Shown: piece after piece, positions 35,769 through 43,380 of the stretch
Layout: every line of letters starts with the position of its first letter
How positions within the stretch are numbered: the first letter of the stretch is position 1
Assembly: GCA_900548465.1 (NCBI GenBank)
Contig: URKY01000007.1
Span: forward strand, 1 to 64,000
Reading direction: 5' to 3'
DNA: 64,000 nt
From: an uncultured Eubacterium sp.
GTDB taxonomy: Bacteria; Bacillota; Clostridia; Lachnospirales; Lachnospiraceae
Notes under the pieces: model-generated
Databases searched by the model: none
Told to the model about the DNA's origin: nothing
Seen by the model: the letters and a program-made list of their open reading frames with translations, nothing else
Made by a program: the position numbers and the translations under genes

Positions 35769-35780
35769 CACTGTACAGTG
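35769..35780 (+). promoter_or_regulatory. 12-bp palindrome CACTGTACAGTG
   Basis: A perfect 12-base palindrome 35 bases ahead of the oxidoreductase start. The inner word TGTACAGTG recurs at 36888-36896, ahead of the next gene. It could be an operator. There is no supporting promoter. Confidence 0.3.
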
Positions 35781-35814
35781 AGAAAAATATACTTTGAAAG
35801 TAGAGGTTAAAATC

Positions 35815-36789
35815 ATGAAAAAATACAATTGGGCGACACTTGGATGTGGTGTAATTGCAAATGAATTGGCACAGGCTATGGAAATTAGAGGACAAAAACT
35901 TTATTCAGTAGCTAACAGAACATACAAAAAGGCAGTTGAATTTGCCGATAAGTATGGAATTGAAAAAGTATATAACAATATTGATGAAGTTTTCGAAGAT
36001 GAAAATGTGGATATTATATATATTTCCACACCTCACAATACACATATTTCGTATTTGCGAAAAGCTCTGGCAGCAGGAAAACATGTATTGTGTGAAAAGT
36101 CAATTACATTGAATTCAGAGGAATTGGCTGAAGCGGTTGCTTTGGCAAAGAAAAATAATGTTATATTGGCTGAGGCTATGACTATTTATCATATGCCGAT
36201 ATATAAAACTTTAAATGAAAAAATACATTCAGGGGAACTTGGAAAGTTAGGACTCATCCAAATGAATTTCGGTAGCTATAAAGAATATGATATGACTAAT
36301 AGGTTCTTTAATAGAAATCTGGCAGGTGGTGCAATGCTTGACATTGGAGTATATGCTTTGTCATTTGTAAGATGGTTTATGAGTTCATGTCCTGATGAAG
36401 TATTGTCACAGGTTAAATATGCCGAAACAGGAGTTGACGAACAGGCGGGTATTCTGTTGAAAAATAAGGAAGAAGAAATGGCAACTGTAATTCTTTCGCT
36501 TCACTGTAAACAGCCAAAGCGTGGAACAATAGCATTTGATAAGGGATACGTGGAAATTTATGAGTATCCTAGAGGTCAGGAAGCGGTGATAACTTATACT
36601 GAAGATGGTCATACAGAAAAGATTACAAGTGGTGAAACGAAAAATGCACTTTTGTATGAAGTAGAGGATATGGAAAAAACTGTTTCCGGTGAGGGAGATT
36701 TTATGAAACTTTCTTATACCGAGGATGTTATGAAAATCATGACAGACATAAGAAAACAGTGGAATATGAAATATCCTGAAGAGGAATAA
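35815..36789 (+). CDS. Gfo/Idh/MocA family oxidoreductase
   Basis: NAD(P)-dependent dehydrogenase of 324 residues. A Rossmann domain (1-125) opens with WATLGCGVIANELA and has STPHNTHISY and the EKS lysine motif (HVLCEKSITLN). The C-terminal substrate domain carries GGAMLDIGVYALSFVRW. Members act on sugars, polyols and related compounds; the substrate is unknown. ATG 35815 follows AGAGG. A very strong terminator follows, so it is a single-gene unit or the end of the MATE transcript. Confidence 0.92.
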   Translation: MKKYNWATLGCGVIANELAQAMEIRGQKLYSVANRTYKKAVEFADKYGIEKVYNNIDEVFEDENVDIIYISTPHNTHISYLRKALAAGKHVLCEKSITLNSEELAEAVALAKKNNVILAEAMTIYHMPIYKTLNEKIHSGELGKLGLIQMNFGSYKEYDMTNRFFNRNLAGGAMLDIGVYALSFVRWFMSSCPDEVLSQVKYAETGVDEQAGILLKNKEEEMATVILSLHCKQPKRGTIAFDKGYVEIYEYPRGQEAVITYTEDGHTEKITSGETKNALLYEVEDMEKTVSGEGDFMKLSYTEDVMKIMTDIRKQWNMKYPEEE

Positions 36790-36801
36790 TTTGAATAAAA
36801 A

Positions 36802-36850
36802 GGGAACTAAAGGTTGAATTTTAAAACCTAAGTTCCCCCCCTTTTTTTTT
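36802..36850 (+). terminator. Intrinsic terminator after the oxidoreductase
   Basis: GGGAACT (36802-36808) pairs with AGTTCCC (36831-36837), with an inner AGGTT/AACCT stem, then a C-run and nine T residues. Confidence 0.92.
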
Positions 36851-36955
36851 ATATTTTTTTGCAACTTTTTCCATAAATCCCATTTATTGTACAGTGACAG
36901 CAGTATTTTATAACTGAACATTGAAATTGAACTACAATTAATGGGAGGTATTGTT

Positions 36956-37528
36956 ATGGCTTTATATGATTGGAATCGCAATGGCAAGAAAGATGCAGTA
37001 GATGATTTTATAGAATTTAATATTATGAAGAGTATGTCAAAGGGATCTTCAGAAAATAATTATTCATATGGACACAGTGGCGGAACATCAAATTTCTGGA
37101 TAGTGGTGATGTTATTAGGAGTTATTGTTGTAATGGGAGTGATTTTAGATGCATGCCAAACTAAATGCGCATACCCAGGATGTACAAACGAACCAGCAGA
37201 AGGAAGTGATTATTGCTACTTGCATAGAACATGGACTGGTTATCACTCAGGTAGTAGTTATAACACAAATAATTCTATGTACACATCAGAGGATTATAGT
37301 ACAAATGATTCAACAGATAATTATTCATCAGACAGTACGGTGGACAATTATAAAACAGATTACAGTAACTCAGGTAATTATAATAGTTCATATGACGAAG
37401 ACGATGCTGATCCATACGATGCAAAAAGTTATTCAGATGCAGAAGATTTTTATGATGACAATTATGAAGACTTTGATGGTTTTGAAGATGCAGAAGATTA
37501 TTATGATGAACATTATGAGGAAGATTAG
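36956..37528 (+). CDS. Membrane protein with EF-hand-like start and acidic Asp/Tyr tail
   Basis: A 190-residue protein that was not recognised. The N-terminus DWNRNGKKDAVDD looks like a calcium-binding loop of EF-hand/dockerin type. A membrane helix (about 45-67) is followed by a compact Cys/His cluster, CAYPGCTNEP...YCYLH, which could bind zinc, and about 95 residues of low-complexity Ser/Thr/Asn then Asp/Glu/Tyr sequence. GGGAGG lies eight bases before ATG 36956. Codon use in the tail is normal and not frameshifted. It could be a surface-exposed anchor or metal buffer. Confidence 0.65.
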   Translation: MALYDWNRNGKKDAVDDFIEFNIMKSMSKGSSENNYSYGHSGGTSNFWIVVMLLGVIVVMGVILDACQTKCAYPGCTNEPAEGSDYCYLHRTWTGYHSGSSYNTNNSMYTSEDYSTNDSTDNYSSDSTVDNYKTDYSNSGNYNSSYDEDDADPYDAKSYSDAEDFYDDNYEDFDGFEDAEDYYDEHYEED

Positions 37529-37542
37529 ACATTTACAAAGTC

Positions 37543-37571
37543 TTGACAAAAAATGGGGGCGAATTTATCAT
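37543..37571 (+). promoter_or_regulatory. Promoter of the HD-domain gene
   Basis: TTGACA (37543-37548), a 17-base spacer and TATCAT (37566-37571), 25-30 bases ahead of the start codon. Confidence 0.6.
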
Positions 37572-37602
37572 TGATGAAGAACAAATATTGTGAGGAATGA
37601 AA

Positions 37603-38055
37603 ATGACTTTTTATGAAGAAGAAATTCAAAAGAATATAGATAACCTTGAAAAAGAGGGACGCCTGTCCCTGACAAAGGGTTTTATACAGCATGGGAATGT
37701 TTCTGTGTACGAACATTGTTTGGCAGTGTGTGTATGTAGCATCAAAATAGCAAGAATGCTTCGTATACGTTATGATTTAAGGGCGTTAATAAGAGGAGCT
37801 TTGCTGCACGATTATTTTTTGTATGATTGGCATATTAATGATGATCCTAATCGTAAGTTGCATGGTTTCTTTCATCCGTCAGTAGCCCTTGAGAATGCTC
37901 TTAAAGATTATGAATTGTCTAAGAAAGAGCAGGACATTATTAAGCATCATATGTTTCCGCTTACTATTATTCCACCAATGTGTAGGGAAGCATGGCTTGT
38001 TTGTCTGGCAGACAAAATATGTGCCGGAAAAGAAACGCTATTAAGGAGGCAGTAA
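37603..38055 (+). CDS. HD-domain protein (putative phosphohydrolase)
   Basis: A 150-residue HD-domain protein. It has HGNVSVYEHCLAV with the first His ligand, the HD doublet in GALLHDYF and a distal Asp in CLADKIC. HD enzymes hydrolyse phosphate esters or nucleotides; the substrate is unknown. ATG 37603 is preferred because TGAGG lies eight bases before it, whereas ATG 37597 sits directly on the site. Its stop abuts the next start, so the two genes form an operon. Confidence 0.85.
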   Translation: MTFYEEEIQKNIDNLEKEGRLSLTKGFIQHGNVSVYEHCLAVCVCSIKIARMLRIRYDLRALIRGALLHDYFLYDWHINDDPNRKLHGFFHPSVALENALKDYELSKKEQDIIKHHMFPLTIIPPMCREAWLVCLADKICAGKETLLRRQ

Positions 38056-38652
38056 ATGGAAATATATATTTTACGTCATGGACAGACTGTTTGGAATAAA
38101 TCAAGACTACTTCAGGGAAGCAGAGACATAGAACTTTGTGAAGAGGGAAGAGCAGTTGCCAGAGAAAGATGTGACCAGTTAAAAGAGGTTGATTTTGATG
38201 TGATATATAGTTCTCCTCTGAAACGTGCTTATGAAACAGCTTGTATAATAAGAGGTGATAGGGATATTCCAATTATAAAGGATGACCGTCTTAGAGAAAT
38301 TAACTTTGGTGAGAACGAAGGAAAAAGTGTTATAGAATTAGAAAAGGATAAGTCAAATCCATTTGTTAAATTCTTTAACGACCCTATAAATTATAAAGCA
38401 CCTAAAGGTGGCGAATCTTTTAGTGACGTGTGCAAAAGGACAAAGGAGTTTGTACAGGAAGTATTAGAGCCTAATAGAAATAAATATAACCGTGTGTTAA
38501 TTGCAGGACATGGCGCAATGAATAAAGGGATGCTGTGCTACATTCTGAATCACGGAATTGAAGATTATTGGAGCGGAAGTTTACAGAAAAACTGTGGAAT
38601 AATAATCATTGAATTAGATGAGAATGGCTACAGACAAATCGGGGAAATATAA
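38056..38652 (+). CDS. Histidine phosphatase (phosphoglycerate-mutase superfamily)
   Basis: A 198-residue cytosolic phosphatase. The phosphohistidine motif LRHGQTVWN is at residues 5-13, YSSPLKRAYETA has the second Arg, and the C-terminal AGHGAMNKGM provides the other catalytic His. The family includes cobalamin-pathway CobC and broad phosphatases; no cobalamin genes are near. AAGGAGG overlaps the end of the HD gene. A terminator follows at 38679. Confidence 0.93.
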   Translation: MEIYILRHGQTVWNKSRLLQGSRDIELCEEGRAVARERCDQLKEVDFDVIYSSPLKRAYETACIIRGDRDIPIIKDDRLREINFGENEGKSVIELEKDKSNPFVKFFNDPINYKAPKGGESFSDVCKRTKEFVQEVLEPNRNKYNRVLIAGHGAMNKGMLCYILNHGIEDYWSGSLQKNCGIIIIELDENGYRQIGEI

Positions 38653-38678
38653 AAAGTATAAATAGTAATTAATTAAAA

Positions 38679-38716
38679 TGTATGCATGATGTTGTAAGCC
38701 ATGCATATATTTTTTT
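38679..38716 (+). terminator. Intrinsic terminator after the histidine phosphatase
   Basis: TATGCATG (38681-38688) pairs with CATGCATA (38700-38707) and is followed by TATTTTTTT. Confidence 0.85.
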
Positions 38717-38740
38717 ACAATAAATTCTAAAAACTTACAA

Positions 38741-39058
38741 ATGCTTATAAATGCAGATGATGCTAAGGCTTACATTAACCTGTACAGAGAAAATAATAAA
38801 TACATTATAAAATCAGGAGCGGAAGACATTTTCAAAGTAGAACATCCGGATGTCGTAGTTGAATCAGAAAGTCTGTGGTTTGAAATTAAAAAAGATGGTA
38901 ATACATATGAAATGTTTTATTCATTAGATGGAAATGATTTTCTGTCCTTAAGCAAAAACAATATTGAATCAGACATTGCAACTTTTGCAGGATGCGGAAT
39001 TATAACATTCAAAGAAAGTGATTTTTGTGTTAAAGTATTAGATATGGAAATAGAATAA
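38741..39058 (+). pseudogene. Gene remnant, possibly the C-terminus of a glycoside hydrolase
   Basis: A 105-codon open frame without ribosome site or promoter. The stretch SLWFEIKKDGNTYEMFYSLDGNDFLSL has the look of the C-terminal concanavalin-like beta-sandwich domain of GH43-type glycosidases, where YxFYYSxDG is common. No catalytic domain is present. It ends 24 bases before the DeoR relic, as sugar hydrolase and DeoR genes often lie together, so both may be remains of one lost catabolic locus. The family call is tentative. Confidence 0.4.
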
Positions 39059-39082
39059 AAACAAAAATTGCAAGGAGATACA

Positions 39083-39537
39083 ATGTTTCGGGAAGAGCGT
39101 TTATATAAGATAGTTGAATTACTGGAAAAAGAAAAAAGCATGACAACTCAGGATATTGTTGAAACATGGGAGTGTCAAGGGATACGGCAAGGCGTGACAT
39201 TATTAAATTAGCCGAAAGTGGAAAGGTTGTCAGAACCCACGGCGGAATCACGCTTCCTCAGGCACCAAGACTGCCGGAGTGTTATAAGTTAAGAATAAAT
39301 GACAAGGTAGAAGAGAAAAAGAGAATAGCCAATGTAGCAAAAGATTTGATAAGAAGCAAAGATGTATGCTATTTGGAGGCATCGACAGCAGTTCTGTACT
39401 TATGTTATGTATGCCCAACGGATATAGAAGCTTATTCCAATTCATTAAATAATGTATTAATTCTGGATCAGAGAAGATGTAGTGTGAACATTATTGGTGG
39501 AAAATTAAACCATGACAATAAAAAGTGTCAGAGTTAA
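39083..39537 (+). pseudogene. DeoR-family regulator, frameshifted and truncated
   Basis: ATG 39083, with AAGGAGA ahead, starts MFREERLYKIVELLEKEKSM, the classic DeoR helix-turn-helix N-terminus. Near 39164 one base is missing: the first frame continues WECQG and stops, while the +1 frame resumes MGVSRDTARRDIIKLAE and the HGGI segment. The second part continues through YSNSLNNVLIL to NHDNK, then ends at 39537, about 100 residues short of the sugar-binding C-terminus. Two independent lesions make it non-functional. Confidence 0.85.
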
Positions 39538-39589
39538 AATCCCACTTATTGTATAGGAAAAAAGAAAGGATTAAAAATTTTAGAGACGT

Positions 39590-40345
39590 ATGTTAAATAG
39601 ATTTTCGAGAACAGAACTTTTAGTAGGAAAAGAAAACATGGAAAAACTGGCAGGTGCCAGAGTGGCTATTTTTGGTGTTGGAGGAGTCGGCGGATATACT
39701 GTGGAAGCCCTGGTTAGAAGTGGAATAGGTGAGGTCGATTTAATTGACGATGACAAGGTTTGCCTTACAAATATTAACAGACAGATTATTGCCACAACCA
39801 GCACAATTGGAAAATATAAAGTTGACGTGGCAAAAGACAGGGCATTAGATATAAATCCCCATATAAAAGTCAACACTTATAAGACTTTTTACCTGCCGGA
39901 TACAGCAGATCAGTTTGACTTTACAAAGTATGATTATGTTGTTGATGCAATTGATACGGTAACGGGAAAGTTACAGTTAATAGAGCAGGCGAAAAGAACA
40001 GGAACACCAATTATAAGTTCTATGGGAGCAGGAAATAAAATGGACCCTACAGCCTTTGAGGTGGCAGACATTTCAAAGACGTCAGTGTGTCCACTGGCAA
40101 AAGTTATGCGAAGAGAATTGAAAAAACGTGGAATAAATAACCTTAAAGTCGTCTATTCAAAAGAGAAAGCATTGACACCAATTGAGGATGAAAGTACAAG
40201 CTGCAAAACCGATTGTGTCTGCCCACCGGGAGTAGCAAGAAATTGTACCCAGAGAAGACAGGTGCCGGGAAGTACAGCATTTGTGCCTTCTGTTGTAGGA
40301 CTTATTATAGCAGGAGAAGTTGTAAAAGACATTATAGGTTTTTAA
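39590..40345 (+). CDS. tcdA: tRNA threonylcarbamoyladenosine dehydratase TcdA
   Basis: E1-like ATP-dependent enzyme that converts t6A37 to the cyclic form in tRNAs. The 251-residue protein shows the opening FSRTELLVGKENMEKL, the nucleotide motif GVGGVGGYTVEALVRSGIG, DxDxVxxTNxNRQ, and the Cys-containing SCKTDCVCPPGVARN loop near 206. ThiF/MoeB relatives differ in the start and lack this pattern. The ribosome site is weak (AAAGGA 23 bases upstream), so the start could be slightly off. It precedes the Rrf2 gene and is probably unrelated to it. Confidence 0.93.
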   Translation: MLNRFSRTELLVGKENMEKLAGARVAIFGVGGVGGYTVEALVRSGIGEVDLIDDDKVCLTNINRQIIATTSTIGKYKVDVAKDRALDINPHIKVNTYKTFYLPDTADQFDFTKYDYVVDAIDTVTGKLQLIEQAKRTGTPIISSMGAGNKMDPTAFEVADISKTSVCPLAKVMRRELKKRGINNLKVVYSKEKALTPIEDESTSCKTDCVCPPGVARNCTQRRQVPGSTAFVPSVVGLIIAGEVVKDIIGF

Positions 40346-40385
40346 TGGAATTTACCGGTAATTACATATTTCATGGTTATCCTAC

Positions 40386-40438
40386 TTGACAAAATAGGAA
40401 TTAAAGATATACAATACCTACAAGACTGATAGGAATTA
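40386..40438 (+). promoter_or_regulatory. Promoter and TAGGAATTA boxes of the Rrf2 gene
   Basis: TTGACA (40386-40391) is followed by TATACA/TACAAT (40408-40415) at 16-18 bases. TAGGAATTA occurs at 40395-40403 between the two elements and at 40430-40438 past the start site, which suits repressor binding and autoregulation. The GGAATT core resembles the right half of the known CymR site. Confidence 0.6.
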
Positions 40439-40457
40439 TGTGCAATGGAGAAGAAAT

Positions 40458-40889
40458 ATGAAATTATCAAAGAAAAGCAGATATGGAATAGCTGCACTAA
40501 TTGATTTGGCTATTTACCAGAAAGAAGGAAGAGTAGCACTGAACAATATTGCAGAAAGAAATAAAATATCACTGCAGTATCTTGAACAGGTATTTGCGGC
40601 TCTTAGAAGAAACAAAATAGTAAAAAGTATTAAAGGTGCCCAGGGTGGATATCTTCTGGCAAAGGATGTAAAAGATATCACAGTGGCAGAAATTATAGAT
40701 GCTTTAGATGGAACTTACAAGATTGAAGATGAAGAAGGAGAAAATGTGGCATCCCACATTATTCAGGATAAAATCGTTGACAGGGTAAATGACAACCTTG
40801 ATGAAATTTTGACTAATATTACTTTGAGGGATTTGCTGGAAGCTCATGGAGAGTATATAGAATACAATCAGAATATGTATTATATTTAG
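40458..40889 (+). CDS. Rrf2-family regulator (CymR-like)
   Basis: A 143-residue winged-helix regulator starting MKLSKKSRYGIAALIDLA, with the recognition helix at ISLQYLEQVFAALRR and the wing KGAQGGYLLAK. It lacks the three Cys of IscR-type Fe-S proteins, which fits CymR, the cysteine-metabolism repressor of Firmicutes. CymR needs CysK to sense sulfur; no cysK is here. The same 9-base box lies before this gene and before the metQ unit, so those are likely targets. ATGGAGAAG precedes ATG 40458. Confidence 0.82.
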   Translation: MKLSKKSRYGIAALIDLAIYQKEGRVALNNIAERNKISLQYLEQVFAALRRNKIVKSIKGAQGGYLLAKDVKDITVAEIIDALDGTYKIEDEEGENVASHIIQDKIVDRVNDNLDEILTNITLRDLLEAHGEYIEYNQNMYYI

Positions 40890-40895
40890 GAGAAA

Positions 40896-40957
40896 AAGAA
40901 AACATTACTTACTGTGATATGCATTTGTAAGACACAATATGGATGGTTTCTTTTTTT
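40896..40957 (+). terminator. Intrinsic terminator after the Rrf2 gene
   Basis: AAGAAAACAT (40896-40905) pairs with ATGGTTTCTT (40943-40952) with one mismatch, followed by a T-run. The loop is long (37 bases). Confidence 0.6.
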
Positions 40958-40987
40958 GCTTTAAAATAAAAAATAAAAAAAGTTATA

Positions 40988-41063
40988 AATTCCTATTGAC
41001 AATATATGAATTGAATGGTAGTATACATACCAACGACAAAACCTGCAAACCAAGTAGGAATTA
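40988..41063 (+). promoter_or_regulatory. Promoter and boxes of the sulfur-transport unit
   Basis: TTGACA (40996-41001), a 17-base spacer and TAGTAT (41019-41024). AATTCCTA (40988-40995), the inverted form of the Rrf2 box, abuts the -35, and TAGGAATTA recurs at 41055-41063 downstream of the start site. This is a strong candidate operator for the adjacent Rrf2 regulator. Confidence 0.6.
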
Positions 41064-41089
41064 TATGATAAAAACAGGAGGAAAAAGAG

Positions 41090-41194
41090 ATGCGTACAAT
41101 TAAGACACTTGCAGATAGATTTTACATGTGCAGTATGATGTGTGGCTTTAGCAGATATTACATCATACCTAATTTGTGTGCGTCGAATTTCTAG
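41090..41194 (+). CDS. 34-codon Cys-containing leader peptide upstream of metQ
   Basis: A strong AGGAGG at 41077-41082 precedes ATG 41090, and the frame runs 34 codons to TAG 41192. The peptide begins MRTIKTLADRFYMCSMMCGF and carries three Cys and four Met residues. It lies between a promoter and an intrinsic terminator ahead of the metQ gene, as leader peptides that drive attenuation do. It could alternatively be a conserved small protein in its own right. It was not recognised as a known family. Confidence 0.6.
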   Translation: MRTIKTLADRFYMCSMMCGFSRYYIIPNLCASNF

Positions 41195-41225
41195 ACCGTA
41201 ATCAAATAAATAAGATGTAATATCT

Positions 41226-41256
41226 GGGAAGCCAAAAAAGGCTTCCCATTTTTATT
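41226..41256 (+). terminator. Attenuator terminator between the leader and metQ
   Basis: GGGAAGCC (41226-41233) and GGCTTCCC (41240-41247) form a perfect 8-bp stem with an A6 loop and an ATTTTTATT run. It stands 31 bases after the leader stop codon and 64 before metQ, so read-through must occur for the operon to be expressed. Confidence 0.85.
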
Positions 41257-41320
41257 GCCTACTAAAAGGGCTATTGCAGGGTCGATAAATATATTAAAAA
41301 AGAAAGAAGAGGTAATTATT

Positions 41321-42157
41321 ATGAAAAAGAAACTTTATTTATTATTAGCATTAGTATTAGCAGTGGCGTCATTAACAGCTTGCGGATCATCAGATAAGAA
41401 GGATGACAGCAAAAAGGCAGAAAGCAAGGGTACATTAAAGGTTGCAGCATCTGCTACACCACATGCAGAAATTTTGGAAGAAGCAAAGAAAATACTTAAA
41501 GACAAAGGTTGGGATTTACAGGTACAGGTATTTGATGATTATGTTCAGCCAAACAATGTTGTAGAAAGTGGAGATTTTGATGCGAATTATTTCCAGCACA
41601 TTCCATATTTAGAGCAGTTCAATAAAGAAAAGGGAACACACCTTGTAAATGCAGGTGGAATTCACTATGAACCATTTGGAATTTATCCGGGAACAAAGAA
41701 AAAACTTGATGAATTAGCAGAAGGTGATACAATTGCAGTACCTAACGATACAACAAATGAAGCAAGAGCTTTGTTATTGCTTGAAGCAAACGGTATAATC
41801 AAATTAAAAGATGGTGCAGGTCTTACAGCAACAGTTAAAGATATTGCAGAAAATCCAAAGAATGTTAAAATACAGGAGTTAGAGGCAGCACAGGTACCAA
41901 GAGTAAAAGATGAAGTTGCATTCGTAGTATTAAATGGTAACTATGCATTACAGGCAGGCTTCTCAGTATCTAAAGATTCTATCGCTTATGAAAAATCAGA
42001 CTCAGAAGCAGCAAAGACATACGTAAATGTTATTGCAGTAAAGAAGGGTAATGAAAACAAACCTGGAATTAAAGCTTTAGTAGAAGTACTTAAGTCAGAT
42101 GAAATTAAAAAATTCATTAATGACAAATATGATGGAGCCGTAGTACCATTTGAATAA
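41321..42157 (+). CDS. metQ: MetQ/NlpA-family substrate-binding lipoprotein
   Basis: Membrane-anchored binding protein of 278 residues for methionine or a related sulfur compound. The signal with lipobox LTAC places the lipidated Cys at about residue 22. The family sequence ATPHAEILEEAKKIL, DYVQPNNVVESGDFDANYFQHIPYL and AVPNDTTNEARALLLL is clear. ATG 41321 follows AGAAGAGG; earlier start codons lie in the attenuator. MetN and MetI follow in the same operon after one intervening gene. The substrate may be methionine or cystine, given the Rrf2 context. Confidence 0.92.
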   Translation: MKKKLYLLLALVLAVASLTACGSSDKKDDSKKAESKGTLKVAASATPHAEILEEAKKILKDKGWDLQVQVFDDYVQPNNVVESGDFDANYFQHIPYLEQFNKEKGTHLVNAGGIHYEPFGIYPGTKKKLDELAEGDTIAVPNDTTNEARALLLLEANGIIKLKDGAGLTATVKDIAENPKNVKIQELEAAQVPRVKDEVAFVVLNGNYALQAGFSVSKDSIAYEKSDSEAAKTYVNVIAVKKGNENKPGIKALVEVLKSDEIKKFINDKYDGAVVPFE

Positions 42158-42166
42158 AAATAAAAA

Positions 42167-42195
42167 CACCGGGGAGCAAATGCTCCCTTTAGGTG
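42167..42195 (+). other. Intercistronic stem-loop after metQ
   Basis: CACC-GG-GGAGC (42167-42177) pairs with GCTCC...GGTG (42182-42195) without a T-run. Such hairpins often stabilise the upstream message, here the binding-protein gene, relative to the downstream genes. Confidence 0.5.
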
Positions 42196-42215
42196 TGTAA
42201 GGGAAAAGGATCAAT

Positions 42216-43337
42216 ATGGAGATTACATTACAGGAATTAAAAGAATTAGAAGAAAATCAGTATGAACTGGTGGATATGAGAGATGAAGGAGAACTGGCTT
42301 ATGGTACAATACCGGGGGCAGTTCATATCCCAATAGAGAATTTTGACGAAATAAAAGATAATGACAAAAAATATGTTTTGTTTTGCACAAGAGGAATCAA
42401 GACAAAAGAAATTGCGGAAGAATTACAGACCAGAGGCGTGGATGCCTACAGCTTAAAAGGTGGATACACGGCATGGTTGCTTGAAAAAATGAATGATGAC
42501 ATAAGCCGACAAAAAGCCGGTGACGTAGAAAGAAGTCTTCAGAAAAAGTTTAGAAAACAAATATGGAGCAAATTCACAAAAGCCATTAGAGAGTATGAAC
42601 TGGTAAAAGAAGGCGACAAAATAGCAGTCTGTATATCCGGTGGAAAAGACTCAATGCTGATGGCAAAACTCTTTCAGCAATTGAAAAAGTACAGCATTTA
42701 TGATTTTGATGTTAAGTACCTTGTAATGGATCCGGGATACAACGAAGCCAACAGAAAAGTAATAGAAGAAAATGCAAAAAAACTTGGAATCCCAATAACA
42801 ATATTTGAGTCGGATATTTTTGATTCCGTGTATAATGTAGAAAAATCTCCCTGTTACCTTTGTGCCAGAATGAGAAGAGGACATCTTTACAGTTATGCAA
42901 AAGAATTAGGATGCAATAAAATAGCACTGGGACATCACTATGATGACGTTATAGAAACAATTCTTATGGGAATGCTTTACGGTGCCCAGATGCAGACTAT
43001 GATGCCGAAACTTCACAGTACCAATTTCGAGGGAATGGAATTAATCAGACCGCTGTATTTAATTAGGGAGGATGACATAATAAAGTGGCGTGATTATAAT
43101 GATTTACATTTTATACAGTGTGCATGTAAATTTACTGATACCTGTACAACATGTAATAATGAAGAAGCAAAATCAAAGCGAATGGAAATAAAACAATTAA
43201 TTAAAGAGATGAAAAAGACTAATCCGTTTGTTGAAAGCAATATTTTCAGAAGTGTTGAAAACGTAAGTATGGATACCGTAATATCTTACAAGAAAAAGGG
43301 AGTTAAACATCACTTCCTTGATGAATATGATTCATAA
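42216..43337 (+). CDS. Rhodanese and PP-loop (TtcA-like) sulfurtransferase fusion
   Basis: A 373-residue two-domain protein. Residues 1-95 are a rhodanese with the active-site loop CTRGIKT (Cys57), which carries persulfide. Residues about 125-340 are an adenylating PP-loop ATPase of the TtcA/TtuA type with SGGKDS (141-146), CYLC (Cys213, Cys216) and a distal CxC...CxxC set (302-313) that could hold an Fe-S cluster or accept sulfur. The fusion would pass sulfur from the rhodanese to tRNA or another acceptor. It sits between metQ and metN, tying it to sulfur supply. The precise substrate is unknown. Confidence 0.85.
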   Translation: MEITLQELKELEENQYELVDMRDEGELAYGTIPGAVHIPIENFDEIKDNDKKYVLFCTRGIKTKEIAEELQTRGVDAYSLKGGYTAWLLEKMNDDISRQKAGDVERSLQKKFRKQIWSKFTKAIREYELVKEGDKIAVCISGGKDSMLMAKLFQQLKKYSIYDFDVKYLVMDPGYNEANRKVIEENAKKLGIPITIFESDIFDSVYNVEKSPCYLCARMRRGHLYSYAKELGCNKIALGHHYDDVIETILMGMLYGAQMQTMMPKLHSTNFEGMELIRPLYLIREDDIIKWRDYNDLHFIQCACKFTDTCTTCNNEEAKSKRMEIKQLIKEMKKTNPFVESNIFRSVENVSMDTVISYKKKGVKHHFLDEYDS

Positions 43338-43380
43338 AAGATATAACAGTACAGAAAAAACAGAAAGTATGAGAGAAAAA

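Noticed and set aside
35769-35780. LexA binding site
   Set aside because: The CTGT...ACAG form is Gram-negative; Firmicutes LexA uses another consensus, and no SOS gene is nearby.
37149-37574. 141-codon frame inside the acidic-tail membrane protein gene
   Set aside because: It is a low-complexity +1 shadow rich in Met, Ile and Thr, and lacks a ribosome site.
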